Shown here piece by piece: positions 27,519-35,940 of a DNA stretch of 64,000 bases. This DNA comes from Paenibacillus taihuensis (lineage in GTDB: Bacteria; Bacillota; Bacilli; Paenibacillales; Paenibacillaceae). The stretch's first letter is position 1. Each line of letters starts with the position of its first letter. The stretch is taken from contig NZ_QTTN01000001.1 in the NCBI RefSeq assembly GCF_003386535.1, positions 186,001-250,000 on the forward strand, in the 5' to 3' direction. The notes below the pieces were generated by a model, which saw nothing but the letters and a program-made list of their open reading frames with translations, had not been told where the DNA came from and did not search any database. The translations under genes and the position numbers were made by a program.

Positions 27519-28103
27519 ATGGAAGCATGGCAAACGATAATGCTGGTCGGCGGAGTTGCGGTCGTATGTGCGGCTGTTCTACCACGAAGGTCAAGCGTTA
27601 AGCAGCAGCAAGGTGATCAATCACAGACGGTTCGAAACATGGAAACTGCACTAGAGCAGTTTATGGAAAACATGGAAGCTGACAATAAGGAAATGATGCA
27701 GCTTGTCACGAAGTCCAGCCAAGATGCGCAGGTTCAAGCGTCGAAGCGTGATGAGCGCATCGGGCAGTTGGAGCAGCGTTGCGCAGAGCTGGAGAAGCTG
27801 CTCAGCGAGCAGTCGAAGCAGTTAGAAGCAGCAATCGTACAAGTGAAGGATCAGGCGGCACTTGCAGCAGCTCAAGCTTTACAGCAAGTCAGGGTAGAGA
27901 GCAGTGCAGCAGAAGAGGTAGTAGAACCACCGATGCGTGTCGAACGGACACCTTCTATCCGCGAACGTTATGCCGAGTTATTCGAATTGTATCAGAATGC
28001 TAAATCCATCGATGCGATTGCGAAGAATCTCGGTTTGAATAAAGGCGAAGTGCAGCTTATTCTTCAGCTCTCCAAGCAGGAGGAGGCAGCGCGCCATGAG
28101 TAA
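27519..28103 (+). CDS. SwrB-like membrane coiled-coil protein (DUF6115-type)
   Basis: A 194 aa protein with an N-terminal membrane anchor (about residues 5-20), a long coiled coil (about 30-115) and a C-terminal small helical domain (RERYAELFELYQNAKSIDAIAKNLGLNKGEVQLI, shown here in summary only, about 150-185) resembling a helix-turn-helix. This layout and the position downstream of sigD match B. subtilis SwrB, which promotes assembly of the flagellar export apparatus. ATG 27519 is 5 bp after AGGTGA. Direct sequence identity to SwrB is uncertain from memory. Confidence 0.68.
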   Translation: MEAWQTIMLVGGVAVVCAAVLPRRSSVKQQQGDQSQTVRNMETALEQFMENMEADNKEMMQLVTKSSQDAQVQASKRDERIGQLEQRCAELEKLLSEQSKQLEAAIVQVKDQAALAAAQALQQVRVESSAAEEVVEPPMRVERTPSIRERYAELFELYQNAKSIDAIAKNLGLNKGEVQLILQLSKQEEAARHE

Positions 28104-28695
28104 ACGTACATTTCTATTCGGCATCGGCGTCGGTATTATCATCGGCGCTGCTTTGCTGCAGCTAATGCTTATTGGCGAGAAGCAAGTGGAGGGGCTCGAT
28201 CCGCTGAGCGAGCCGGACGAGATCAGCAGCGATGCGAAGCTGTATACGCAGGCGGAGCTGGATAAAGCGGTAGCAGACGAACGTAAGCGTGTAGAGACAG
28301 AGGCGCAGCAAGCTGAAGCAGCTAAGACGAACGATAACGCTGCGAAAGATGCTGAGGTTTCCAAAACGAAGGATGACAAGGTACCGACGAAGAACGCAGG
28401 CAACAAGTCCAGCGCTTCTACCGAAACGGCTAAGGCGCCGGAGGCGAAGCGCATCGTTCTTCGCGTCCCGCCGAACACCAGCCTTTCGGATACGGCAGTT
28501 ATTCTAAAGTCGCACGGCGTGATCGAAAATAAGCAGGCGTTTATTAACCTGATGCGTACTAAGAAAATACGTGCAGGCTATTTTGCTTTCAAGGGCAAGC
28601 TTTCGCTGCACCAAGTAGGTACGATTTTGACGAGCAAACCGCTTGATCCTGCTGTTGGAAAGCGTGAAATGGAAGCCGAATCAGGCAGCAATTAA
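28096..28695 (+). CDS. Membrane-anchored protein with MltG N-terminal-like domain
   Basis: A 199 aa protein with an N-terminal membrane anchor (about residues 5-25), a Lys/Ala/Glu-rich spacer with a short coiled coil (about 45-120) and a C-terminal domain (about 120-185). The C-terminal domain resembles the LysM-like N domain of endolytic transglycosylase MltG (VPPNTSLSDTAVILKSHGVI...IRAGYFAFKGKLSLHQVGTIL). The MltG catalytic domain is absent, so enzyme activity is not expected. It overlaps the preceding gene by 8 bp and closes the flagellar operon. A peptidoglycan-linked role in motor insertion is inference. Confidence 0.65.
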   Translation: MSKRTFLFGIGVGIIIGAALLQLMLIGEKQVEGLDPLSEPDEISSDAKLYTQAELDKAVADERKRVETEAQQAEAAKTNDNAAKDAEVSKTKDDKVPTKNAGNKSSASTETAKAPEAKRIVLRVPPNTSLSDTAVILKSHGVIENKQAFINLMRTKKIRAGYFAFKGKLSLHQVGTILTSKPLDPAVGKREMEAESGSN

Positions 28696-28733
28696 GTTTA
28701 ATGGAACTTGGCCACGAAATCTGTCAAACGCAG

Positions 28734-28763
28734 TTGCATGCGTGCATAGAGTTGTGATATAGT
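28734..28763 (+). promoter_or_regulatory. Putative sigma-A promoter for rpsB
   Basis: -35 TTGCAT (28734-28739), 18 bp spacer, -10 TATAGT (28758-28763). It lies in the 198 bp gap between the end of the flagellar operon and rpsB, about 130 bp before the rpsB start. No terminator is visible upstream, so read-through from the fla/che operon may add to expression. Confidence 0.6.
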
Positions 28764-28893
28764 AATTGACGGTGTTAAAAACACACGCCGATTAATTTCG
28801 CCATTGGTGCTCGAGCAAATGCCTGAGTGATGACGAAAGATGCGATTGGCGGAGGTAACCACTAAAAACCATTTAACAGGAGGTGTTGAAGAG
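28764..28893 (+). promoter_or_regulatory. Structured 5' leader of rpsB
   Basis: About 125 nt of untranslated leader. It holds a hairpin-prone stretch (CGGTGT ... ACACGCCG), the self-complementary GCTCGAGC, and a pairing of CGCCA (about 28800) with TGGCG (about 28852) just upstream of the ribosome binding site AGGAGGTG. Such a leader would suit autoregulation by ribosomal protein S2, but I cannot match it to a named motif; this is inference. Confidence 0.4.
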
Positions 28894-29592
28894 ATGGCGG
28901 TAATTTCCATGAAACAGCTTCTAGAAGCTGGGGTACACTTCGGTCACCAAACTCGTCGTTGGAACCCTAAGATGGATCGTTATATCTTCACAGAACGTAA
29001 CGGGATTTACATTATTGACTTGCAGAAGACAGTTAAGAAAGTAGAAGAGGCTTATAACTTCGTTCGTTCGATCGGCGAAGAAGGCGGCACAATTCTCTTC
29101 GTAGGTACTAAGAAACAAGCTCAGGATTCGGTTAAAGAAGAAGCAGAGCGCTGCGGCAACTTCTACATCAACCAACGTTGGCTTGGCGGTACGCTGACTA
29201 ACTTCCAAACTATCCAAAAGCGTATTGATCGTCTGAAAACTCTTGAGAAGTGGGAAGAGGACGGCACGTTCGAAGTTCTTCCTAAGAAAGAAGTTATCAT
29301 TCTCCGTAAAGAGAAAGATCGTCTTGAGAAGTTCCTCGGCGGTATCAAAGGCATGAGAGGCCTGCCAAGCGCATTGTTCATCATCGACCCGCGCAAAGAG
29401 CGTATCGCGGTTGCTGAAGCACGCAAACTTGGTATCCCAATTGTCGGTATCGTAGATACTAACTGTGATCCGGACGAAATCGACTACGTTATCCCTGGTA
29501 ACGACGATGCAATCCGTGCAGTTAAATTGCTTACTGCAAAAATGGCTGATGCAATTGTTGAATCGCGTCAAGGCGAAGTAACAACTGCTTAA
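28894..29592 (+). CDS. rpsB: 30S ribosomal protein S2
   Basis: S2, 232 aa, binds between the head and body of the small subunit. Family motifs include [38 protein letters not shown] and IDPRKE...[14 protein letters not shown] 28894 follows AGGAGGTGTTGAAG; the longer upstream reading has no support in the family. An attenuator-like terminator separates it from tsf. Confidence 0.98.
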   Translation: MAVISMKQLLEAGVHFGHQTRRWNPKMDRYIFTERNGIYIIDLQKTVKKVEEAYNFVRSIGEEGGTILFVGTKKQAQDSVKEEAERCGNFYINQRWLGGTLTNFQTIQKRIDRLKTLEKWEEDGTFEVLPKKEVIILRKEKDRLEKFLGGIKGMRGLPSALFIIDPRKERIAVAEARKLGIPIVGIVDTNCDPDEIDYVIPGNDDAIRAVKLLTAKMADAIVESRQGEVTTA

Positions 29593-29615
29593 TTAGCTGA
29601 TAGCATAGAAAACGA

Positions 29616-29659
29616 AAGGGTGGTCAGACGGTGCAAACACCTCTCACCGCCCTTTTTTT
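29616..29659 (+). terminator. Rho-independent terminator/attenuator between rpsB and tsf
   Basis: A stem of seven pairs (GGGTGGT with ACCGCCC, one G-U) encloses an inner GGTG-CAAA-CACC hairpin and is followed by seven T residues. It lies 24 bp after the rpsB stop and 38 bp before tsf. No clear promoter follows, so it probably acts as partial terminator, making tsf expression lower than rpsB. Confidence 0.85.
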
Positions 29660-29697
29660 AGAATACTTAACCTTTAATATTTCAGGAGGTCTCCACA

Positions 29698-30348
29698 ATG
29701 GCAGTTAGTGCAAGTGCAGTTAAAGAATTGCGTGAAAGAACAGGCGCGGGTATGCTCGATTGCAAAAAAGCGCTAGACGAAACAAACGGTGATATCGCGA
29801 AAGCAATCGACTTGCTTCGTGAAAAAGGTCTTTCCGCAGCGGCAAACAAAGCAGGTCGCGCAGCTACTGAAGGTACGGTAGAGTCCTACATCCACGCAGG
29901 CGGACGTATCGGCGTTCTTGTTGAGATCAACTGCGAAACTGACTTCGTTGGTAAAACAGACCAGTTCAAAGAGTTCGCTCGCGATATCGCAATGCAAATC
30001 GCAGCTGCAAACCCTAAGTTTGTTAGCCGTGAAGAAGTATCCGCAGAAGAGCTGGATAAAGAGCGTGAAATTTTGAAAGCCCAAGCGCTGAACGAAGGCA
30101 AACCAGAGAAAATCGTTGAAAAAATGGTTGAAGGCCGTATCAGCAAATACTACGAAGAATATTGCTTGCTTGAGCAACCGTTCATCAAAGATCCAGACAA
30201 AACAATCCATACGCTGCTGAAAGAGAAAATCAGCACAATTGGTGAGAACATCTCCATCCGTCGTTTCGCTCGTTTCGAGCTTGGCGAAGGCCTTGAGAAA
30301 AAAGAAGACAACTTCGTTCAAGAAGTTATGGCGCAAGCTAAATTGTAA
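29698..30348 (+). CDS. tsf: Translation elongation factor Ts
   Basis: EF-Ts, 216 aa, is the guanine nucleotide exchange factor for EF-Tu. It has an N-terminal UBA-like domain ([19 protein letters not shown]) and the catalytic TDFV motif at residues 81-84. ATG 29698 follows CAGGAGGTCTCC. At 216 aa it is clearly shorter than the 293 aa B. subtilis protein and lacks part of the duplicated core, closer in size to the Thermus form. It ends normally (VMAQAKL), so this is a short family form rather than a truncation. Confidence 0.97.
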   Translation: MAVSASAVKELRERTGAGMLDCKKALDETNGDIAKAIDLLREKGLSAAANKAGRAATEGTVESYIHAGGRIGVLVEINCETDFVGKTDQFKEFARDIAMQIAAANPKFVSREEVSAEELDKEREILKAQALNEGKPEKIVEKMVEGRISKYYEEYCLLEQPFIKDPDKTIHTLLKEKISTIGENISIRRFARFELGEGLEKKEDNFVQEVMAQAKL

Positions 30349-30365
30349 TCCGAACGCACAAGCGG

Positions 30366-30385
30366 GGCGGGGCGTTCGCCCCGCC
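30366..30385 (+). terminator. GC-rich hairpin after tsf, possible weak terminator
   Basis: Perfect 8 bp stem (GGCGGGGC / GCCCCGCC) with a 4-nt loop (GTTC), 18 bp after the tsf stop. Only a short T-rich stretch (TATTTCC) follows, so termination would be inefficient. A TATAAT follows at 30393-30398 but lacks a good -35. Confidence 0.55.
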
Positions 30386-30453
30386 TATTTCCTATAATAG
30401 GGAAGTTTTATAAGTATGCGGCCTTAAACAAGATCGGTCCAAGATGGAGGTAA

Positions 30454-31190
<737 letters not shown>

Positions 31191-31191
<1 letters not shown>

Positions 31192-31745
31192 TGCCACAGT
31201 CAATCAAGAAAAATGCGGAAGAGCGCATGGACAAAGCAATTGGCGCATTAAAACGCGATCTCGCTACTTTGCGTGCTGGCCGCGCTACTCCAGCGCTGCT
31301 GGATCGTGTTCAAGTGGAATACTATGGAGCAATGACGCCAGTTAATCAATTGGCGAACATTAATACACCGGATACCCGGACGATTCTTATTCAACCTTGG
31401 GATAAGTCTTCGCTAGGCGCGATTGAGAAAGCGATCATGAAATCGGATCTTGGTATGACACCGTCGAATGACGGTTCAACAATCCGGCTTGGAATTCCGA
31501 TGCTGACTGAAGAGCGTCGTGCTGAGCTTGTGAAGCTGACGAAGAAGTTCGGCGAGGAAGCGAAAGTCGCAATCCGCAACATTCGCCGTGATGCGAATGA
31601 TGATATCAAGAAGCTGGAGAAAAGCGAGATCTCCGAAGATGAATCACGCCGTCATCAGGATGACATCCAGAAGACGACAGATAAATTCATCGCTGAAGTC
31701 GAACGCGTACTGTTCGCTAAAGAGAAAGATATCATGGAAGTTTAA
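31191..31745 (+). CDS. frr: Ribosome recycling factor
   Basis: RRF, 184 aa, splits post-termination ribosomes with EF-G. Family landmarks are [34 protein letters not shown] and [14 protein letters not shown] [15 protein letters not shown] 31191 overlaps the pyrH stop by one base, implying translational coupling. GAAGGAGAG precedes it. Confidence 0.98.
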
Positions 31746-31757
31746 TGCATATAAACC

Positions 31758-31779
31758 GACCCCTCCAATAGGTGGGGTC
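31758..31779 (+). other. Hairpin between frr and uppS
   Basis: GACCCC / GGGGTC arms with an inner CC-AATA-GG pairing across one T-T mismatch. No T-run follows. Located in the 74 bp frr-uppS gap; it may be an mRNA-stability or processing element. Confidence 0.45.
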
Positions 31780-31819
31780 TGCCTGCATAAATCGACATTA
31801 GCGGCGGGAGGACGAACAT

Positions 31820-32584
31820 GTGTTGCAGCGATTGAAAGCTTTATTCGGTAATGCCTCCGCGAAACCGTCGCAGATGCTTGATTCTGATAACATCCCGCAG
31901 CATATTGCAATCATCATGGATGGCAATGGCAGATGGGCAAAGAGCCGCGGGCTGCCGCGGATGGCCGGGCATCACTCCGGCATGAAGACGGTGAAACGGA
32001 TTACGATGGCTGCAAATCGGCTTGGGGTAAAGTATTTGACGCTTTACGCGTTCTCGACAGAGAACTGGAAGCGTCCAAAAGCGGAAGTAGAGTTCTTAAT
32101 GAAGCTGCCGCAAGAGTTTCTGTCGATTGAGCTGAAGGATTTGATGGAAAACAACGTACAAGTACGTATGATGGGATATCGCGGCGATTTGCCTTCGCAC
32201 ACGCTGCAGGCGGTGGAAGAAGCAGTGGCACGTACTGCGAATAATACCGGACTTGTGCTGAACTTCGCTCTAAACTACGGCAGTCGCAAAGAAATGATTG
32301 AAGCAGTGCGCAGCATCAGCCAGGATGTGGCAGAAGGCAATCTGGATCCAAGCGATATCGATGAATCGCACATGGAAGCTCATTTGCTCTCTGCTGGTAT
32401 GCCTGACCCCGATCTGCTCATTCGTACGAGCGGTGAGCTTCGTCTGAGCAACTTTATGCTCTGGCAGCTGGCTTACAGTGAAATGTGGTTTACAGATGTC
32501 TATTGGCCTGAGTTTACCGAAGCGCATTTTCACGAAGCCGTTCGTGAATATCAACAGCGTGCTCGCCGTTACGGCGGGGTATAA
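31820..32584 (+). CDS. uppS: Undecaprenyl pyrophosphate synthase (isoprenyl transferase)
   Basis: UppS, 254 aa, is the cis-prenyltransferase that makes C55-PP, the lipid carrier for cell-wall synthesis. Catalytic D34 is in IIMDGNGRWAK. YAFSTENWKRP and the C-terminal DLLIRTSGELRLSNF are present. GTG 31820 has GGGAGGA 7 bp upstream; the overlapping ATG 31818 is out of frame. It heads the envelope block uppS-cdsA-dxr-rseP. Confidence 0.97.
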   Translation: MLQRLKALFGNASAKPSQMLDSDNIPQHIAIIMDGNGRWAKSRGLPRMAGHHSGMKTVKRITMAANRLGVKYLTLYAFSTENWKRPKAEVEFLMKLPQEFLSIELKDLMENNVQVRMMGYRGDLPSHTLQAVEEAVARTANNTGLVLNFALNYGSRKEMIEAVRSISQDVAEGNLDPSDIDESHMEAHLLSAGMPDPDLLIRTSGELRLSNFMLWQLAYSEMWFTDVYWPEFTEAHFHEAVREYQQRARRYGGV

Positions 32585-32612
32585 CTGGCCCAACTGGAGA
32601 GTGTCTTCTAAA

Positions 32613-33407
32613 GTGAAACAACGGATTATTACAGGCCTCATTGGCGGTGCAGCATTTATCGCGCTTACCGTACTTGGTGGATGGTTTTATTTTGCACTCC
32701 TCCTCTTGCTTGCTATTATCGGATTTGTGGAATACAGGCGCATGAACGGAGTAGCTGCGGGCCATCCGTTATCGCTGCTTGGGTTTGCAGGAACACTCGT
32801 GCTGTTCATCCCTTGGGATGAATTCGGTCTTGATAGTCCTGCAGCGATACATACGATTTGGTTATTGTTATTTTTATTGTTGACGGTGACTGTTGTGACG
32901 AAGAACGTCATCACGATTGACGGTGCAGCCCTAATGCTGCTCGGCGCGATCTATGTCGGTTATGGGTTCCATGCGATGTTCGAGGTTCGAAATGCAGACA
33001 ACCATGGACTTCTAACGACATGTATGGCGTTCGGGGCGATCTGGGCTTCGGATATCGGTGCTTATTTTACGGGACGCGCATTCGGCAAGAATAAGCTTTG
33101 GCCGTCCATCAGCCCGAACAAAACGATTGAAGGCTCAATAGGCGGCGTTGTCCTTTCGCTGGCAATCGCGGTCATTTTTGCATTGGCGTATCCGGACATC
33201 ATTAGCGTGGGACGTGCGCTGCTCATCGGACTTGTAGCGGCAGTTGCAGGGCAGCTTGGCGACCTGATTCAATCCGCTTACAAACGGGTGCGCGGAATCA
33301 AGGATACAGGCTCGATTCTGCCTGGTCATGGCGGCGTTCTGGATCGCTGCGACAGCTGGCTCGTTGTTTTCCCGCTGCTCGTTATGACGGGATTATTGCC
33401 GCTGTAG
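32613..33407 (+). CDS. cdsA: Phosphatidate cytidylyltransferase (CDP-diglyceride synthase)
   Basis: CdsA, 264 aa, converts phosphatidic acid and CTP to CDP-diacylglycerol, the phospholipid precursor. It has about eight hydrophobic segments and the C-terminal signature SAYKRVRGIKDTG...LPGHGGVLDR. GTG 32613 (MKQRIITG) is the likely start because the family begins with this basic, membrane-flanking sequence; its ribosome binding site GGAG is about 13 bp upstream. The longer upstream reading is uppS coding. Confidence 0.94.
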   Translation: MKQRIITGLIGGAAFIALTVLGGWFYFALLLLLAIIGFVEYRRMNGVAAGHPLSLLGFAGTLVLFIPWDEFGLDSPAAIHTIWLLLFLLLTVTVVTKNVITIDGAALMLLGAIYVGYGFHAMFEVRNADNHGLLTTCMAFGAIWASDIGAYFTGRAFGKNKLWPSISPNKTIEGSIGGVVLSLAIAVIFALAYPDIISVGRALLIGLVAAVAGQLGDLIQSAYKRVRGIKDTGSILPGHGGVLDRCDSWLVVFPLLVMTGLLPL

Positions 33408-33430
33408 AACATCCTCAGGAGGCTTGAAGG

Positions 33431-34570
33431 TTGAAGAAAATTACGATTCTTGGCTCCACAGGTTCGATTGGTACACAAACATTAGATATATTAAGCCGAG
33501 AGCCTGAGCGGTATCAGGTCGAAGGACTTGCGGCAGGCAGCAATCTCGAGCTCGTCATTGAGCAAGCGAAGCAGTTCAAGCCGAAGACCGTCTGTTTATC
33601 CACGCGTGAGTTGGCTGAAGAAGCTAAGCTGCATCTCCCGCCGGGGACGAAGGTGCTCTATGGCAATGAAGGCTTGATTGAAACGGCGGCTTCAACGGAT
33701 GCCGATACGGTCGTTACGGCGATCGTCGGCAGCAGAGGCTTGGAAGCGACGCTTGCAGCTATCGATGCCGGCAAGCATATCGGTCTTGCGAACAAAGAGA
33801 CGCTTGTGACAGCAGGTCATATCGTCATGCGTAGAGCTGCTGAGAAAGGCGTATCGATTCTGCCGATTGACAGTGAGCACTCTGCAATCTTTCAATGCTT
33901 GAACGGTGAAAGACGTACGGATGTGAAACGTATTACGCTGACTGCTTCAGGCGGTTCATTCCGCGATCGTACTCGTGCAGAGCTGGAAGGTGTAACTGTA
34001 GCTGAGGCATTGAACCATCCGAACTGGTCGATGGGTGCGAAGATTACGATCGATTCCGCGACGATGGCGAATAAAGGACTCGAGGTTATCGAGGCGCATT
34101 GGTTGTTCGATCTGTCCTACGATCAGATCGATGTCATTATCCACCCGGAGAGCATCATTCACTCCTATGTTGAATTCGTCGATCACAGCATCATCGCACA
34201 GATCGGTCTGCCTGACATGCGTGTGCCGATTCAATATGCGCTTACCTATCCGGAGCGCAGGCCGACACCAACAGAGTCGCTTAATTTGGCGAAGCTGTCT
34301 GCCCTTCATTTCCGCGAGATGGACTTCGATCGCTATCCTTGTTTGCGCTTCGCTTATGAGAGCGGCAGAGCAGGCCAGTCTGTTCCGACGGTATTCAACG
34401 CAGCGAATGAGACGGCAGTTGCGCGTTTCCTGGATGGCGCGATTACGTTCTTAGAAATTGAAACCGTCATCGCAAAAGTACTTGAGCAGCATCAAGCTAT
34501 AGACGTTCCAGACGTGCAGTCCATTGCAGAAGTGGATGCTTGGGCGCGTGCAGCTGCTTCAAACATCTGA
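33431..34570 (+). CDS. dxr: 1-deoxy-D-xylulose 5-phosphate reductoisomerase
   Basis: Dxr, 379 aa, catalyses the second step of the MEP isoprenoid pathway, which supplies UppS. Seen: NADPH-binding GSTGSIGTQTL at the N terminus, metal-binding IDSEHSAIFQ, SGGSFRD and NHPNWSMGAKITIDSAT. TTG 33431 has AGGAGG 8 bp upstream. Its placement beside uppS groups isoprenoid and lipid-carrier synthesis. Confidence 0.97.
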   Translation: MKKITILGSTGSIGTQTLDILSREPERYQVEGLAAGSNLELVIEQAKQFKPKTVCLSTRELAEEAKLHLPPGTKVLYGNEGLIETAASTDADTVVTAIVGSRGLEATLAAIDAGKHIGLANKETLVTAGHIVMRRAAEKGVSILPIDSEHSAIFQCLNGERRTDVKRITLTASGGSFRDRTRAELEGVTVAEALNHPNWSMGAKITIDSATMANKGLEVIEAHWLFDLSYDQIDVIIHPESIIHSYVEFVDHSIIAQIGLPDMRVPIQYALTYPERRPTPTESLNLAKLSALHFREMDFDRYPCLRFAYESGRAGQSVPTVFNAANETAVARFLDGAITFLEIETVIAKVLEQHQAIDVPDVQSIAEVDAWARAAASNI

Positions 34571-34585
34571 GCCCTTGGGGTTCTC

Positions 34586-34613
34586 TTGAATCGTACGGGA
34601 GAATAATGATAAT
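34586..34613 (+). promoter_or_regulatory. Possible sigma-A promoter for rseP
   Basis: TTGAAT (34586-34591), 16 bp spacer, GATAAT (34608-34613), in the 82 bp dxr-rseP gap. The fit is moderate and the spacer slightly short, so this is only a candidate. It would place a start about 33 bp before the rseP ATG. Confidence 0.35.
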
Positions 34614-34652
34614 CTAAGTACAGGCCGTTACGAACAGGAGGCTCGAATAACG

Positions 34653-35933
34653 ATGCATATGATACAAGTCGTCTTTATGACGGTAATGGTCTTCTTCGTC
34701 ATTGTGACCATCCACGAATGGGGTCACTTTTATTTTGCGAAGCGTGCCGGGATATTGGTTAGAGAGTTTGCAATCGGGTTTGGTCCGAAGCTGTTCTCCA
34801 TTAAGCGCGGCGAGACGCGCTACACGCTGCGGCTCGTTCCAGCGGGTGGCTTCGTACGAATGGCAGGGGAAGATCCGGAGCTCGTAGAGGTCCAGCCCGG
34901 CCAAACTGTCGCAGTACGATTGAAAGACGACGTTGTAACGCGTATCTACCTTGATCGTCTTGATGATCGCAGCAATGTGGTGCGCGGTGAAGTGGAAGCA
35001 ATCGATATTGAACGCAAAATGAAGCTGTCCCTTACGGCAGACGGCGTAACGGAGTCTTACAAGGTACATCCGCAAGCGCTGATGATTACGAAAGGGAAAG
35101 AGACGCAGGTTGCGCCGCTGGATCGCCAGTTCGGCAGCAAGACGGTCGGGCAGCGTGCACTGGCCATCGTTGCAGGCCCTGTGATGAACTTTATACTTGC
35201 GTTCGTGCTGTTCGGTGTTTATTTCCAGATGGCCGGCGTGCCGATGGAGAATCCGGACAAACTCCTTATTGGAGACGTTGTAGAAGGAATGCCTGCCTCC
35301 AAGGTGGACATCCGAGTCGGTGACGTCATCGATTCCGTCAACGGCGTTAAGATCGGCGGCGATTCCGCGAAGATGATTGACATGATCGGCAAGTCAGTCG
35401 ATGTGCCGTTAACGTTCAACGTCATTCGCGACGGTAAGCTGCATTCGATCAAAGTCACTCCGAAGCTTGATAAAGCTTCTGGTGTTGGGAAGCTCGGGAT
35501 ATCGGCAGCTGCACCATCCCGCTCCGTCACGTTCACCGAAACATTCACGTTCGCTGGCAAAGCGATGAAGAATATGACGATCATGATCTTCGATGGCTTT
35601 AAGAAGCTCGTGCTCGGTGATTTCAAGATGGAAGACCTTGGCGGTCCAGTGAGGACTGCACAGGTTACAAGCCAGATTGCCGCACAAGGCTTGACGCAGC
35701 TTGTTTCATGGGTAGCTGTGCTCAGCTTGTACTTAGGTATATTCAATTTGCTGCCAATCCCGGCGCTGGATGGAAGCAGACTCGTCTTCCTCGGCCTGGA
35801 AGCGGTTCGCGGACGTCCCATTGATCCGAACCGGGAGAGCATGGTGCACTTCATCGGCTTTGCTATGCTGATGCTGCTCATGCTGGCGGTAACTTATAAT
35901 GATATTTTGCGATTGGTTAGAGGGGAGCACTGA
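34653..35933 (+). CDS. rseP: Site-2 intramembrane zinc metalloprotease RseP (RasP)
   Basis: RseP/RasP, 426 aa, cleaves anti-sigma factors and signal-peptide remnants inside the membrane. Zinc motif HEWGH is at residues 21-25 in the first membrane helix. A PDZ domain (about 205-275) and the second active-site motif NLLPIPALDG near the C terminus follow. An unusually long insert of about 110 residues with charged repeats lies between the first helix and the helix before the PDZ domain. ATG 34653 follows AGGAGG by 11 bp. Confidence 0.95.
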   Translation: MHMIQVVFMTVMVFFVIVTIHEWGHFYFAKRAGILVREFAIGFGPKLFSIKRGETRYTLRLVPAGGFVRMAGEDPELVEVQPGQTVAVRLKDDVVTRIYLDRLDDRSNVVRGEVEAIDIERKMKLSLTADGVTESYKVHPQALMITKGKETQVAPLDRQFGSKTVGQRALAIVAGPVMNFILAFVLFGVYFQMAGVPMENPDKLLIGDVVEGMPASKVDIRVGDVIDSVNGVKIGGDSAKMIDMIGKSVDVPLTFNVIRDGKLHSIKVTPKLDKASGVGKLGISAAAPSRSVTFTETFTFAGKAMKNMTIMIFDGFKKLVLGDFKMEDLGGPVRTAQVTSQIAAQGLTQLVSWVAVLSLYLGIFNLLPIPALDGSRLVFLGLEAVRGRPIDPNRESMVHFIGFAMLMLLMLAVTYNDILRLVRGEH

Positions 35934-35940
35934 GTCGGTC

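Noticed and set aside
30393-30398. TATAAT after the tsf hairpin as a pyrH promoter
   Set aside because: The matching -35 position falls inside the GC-rich stem and does not resemble TTGACA.
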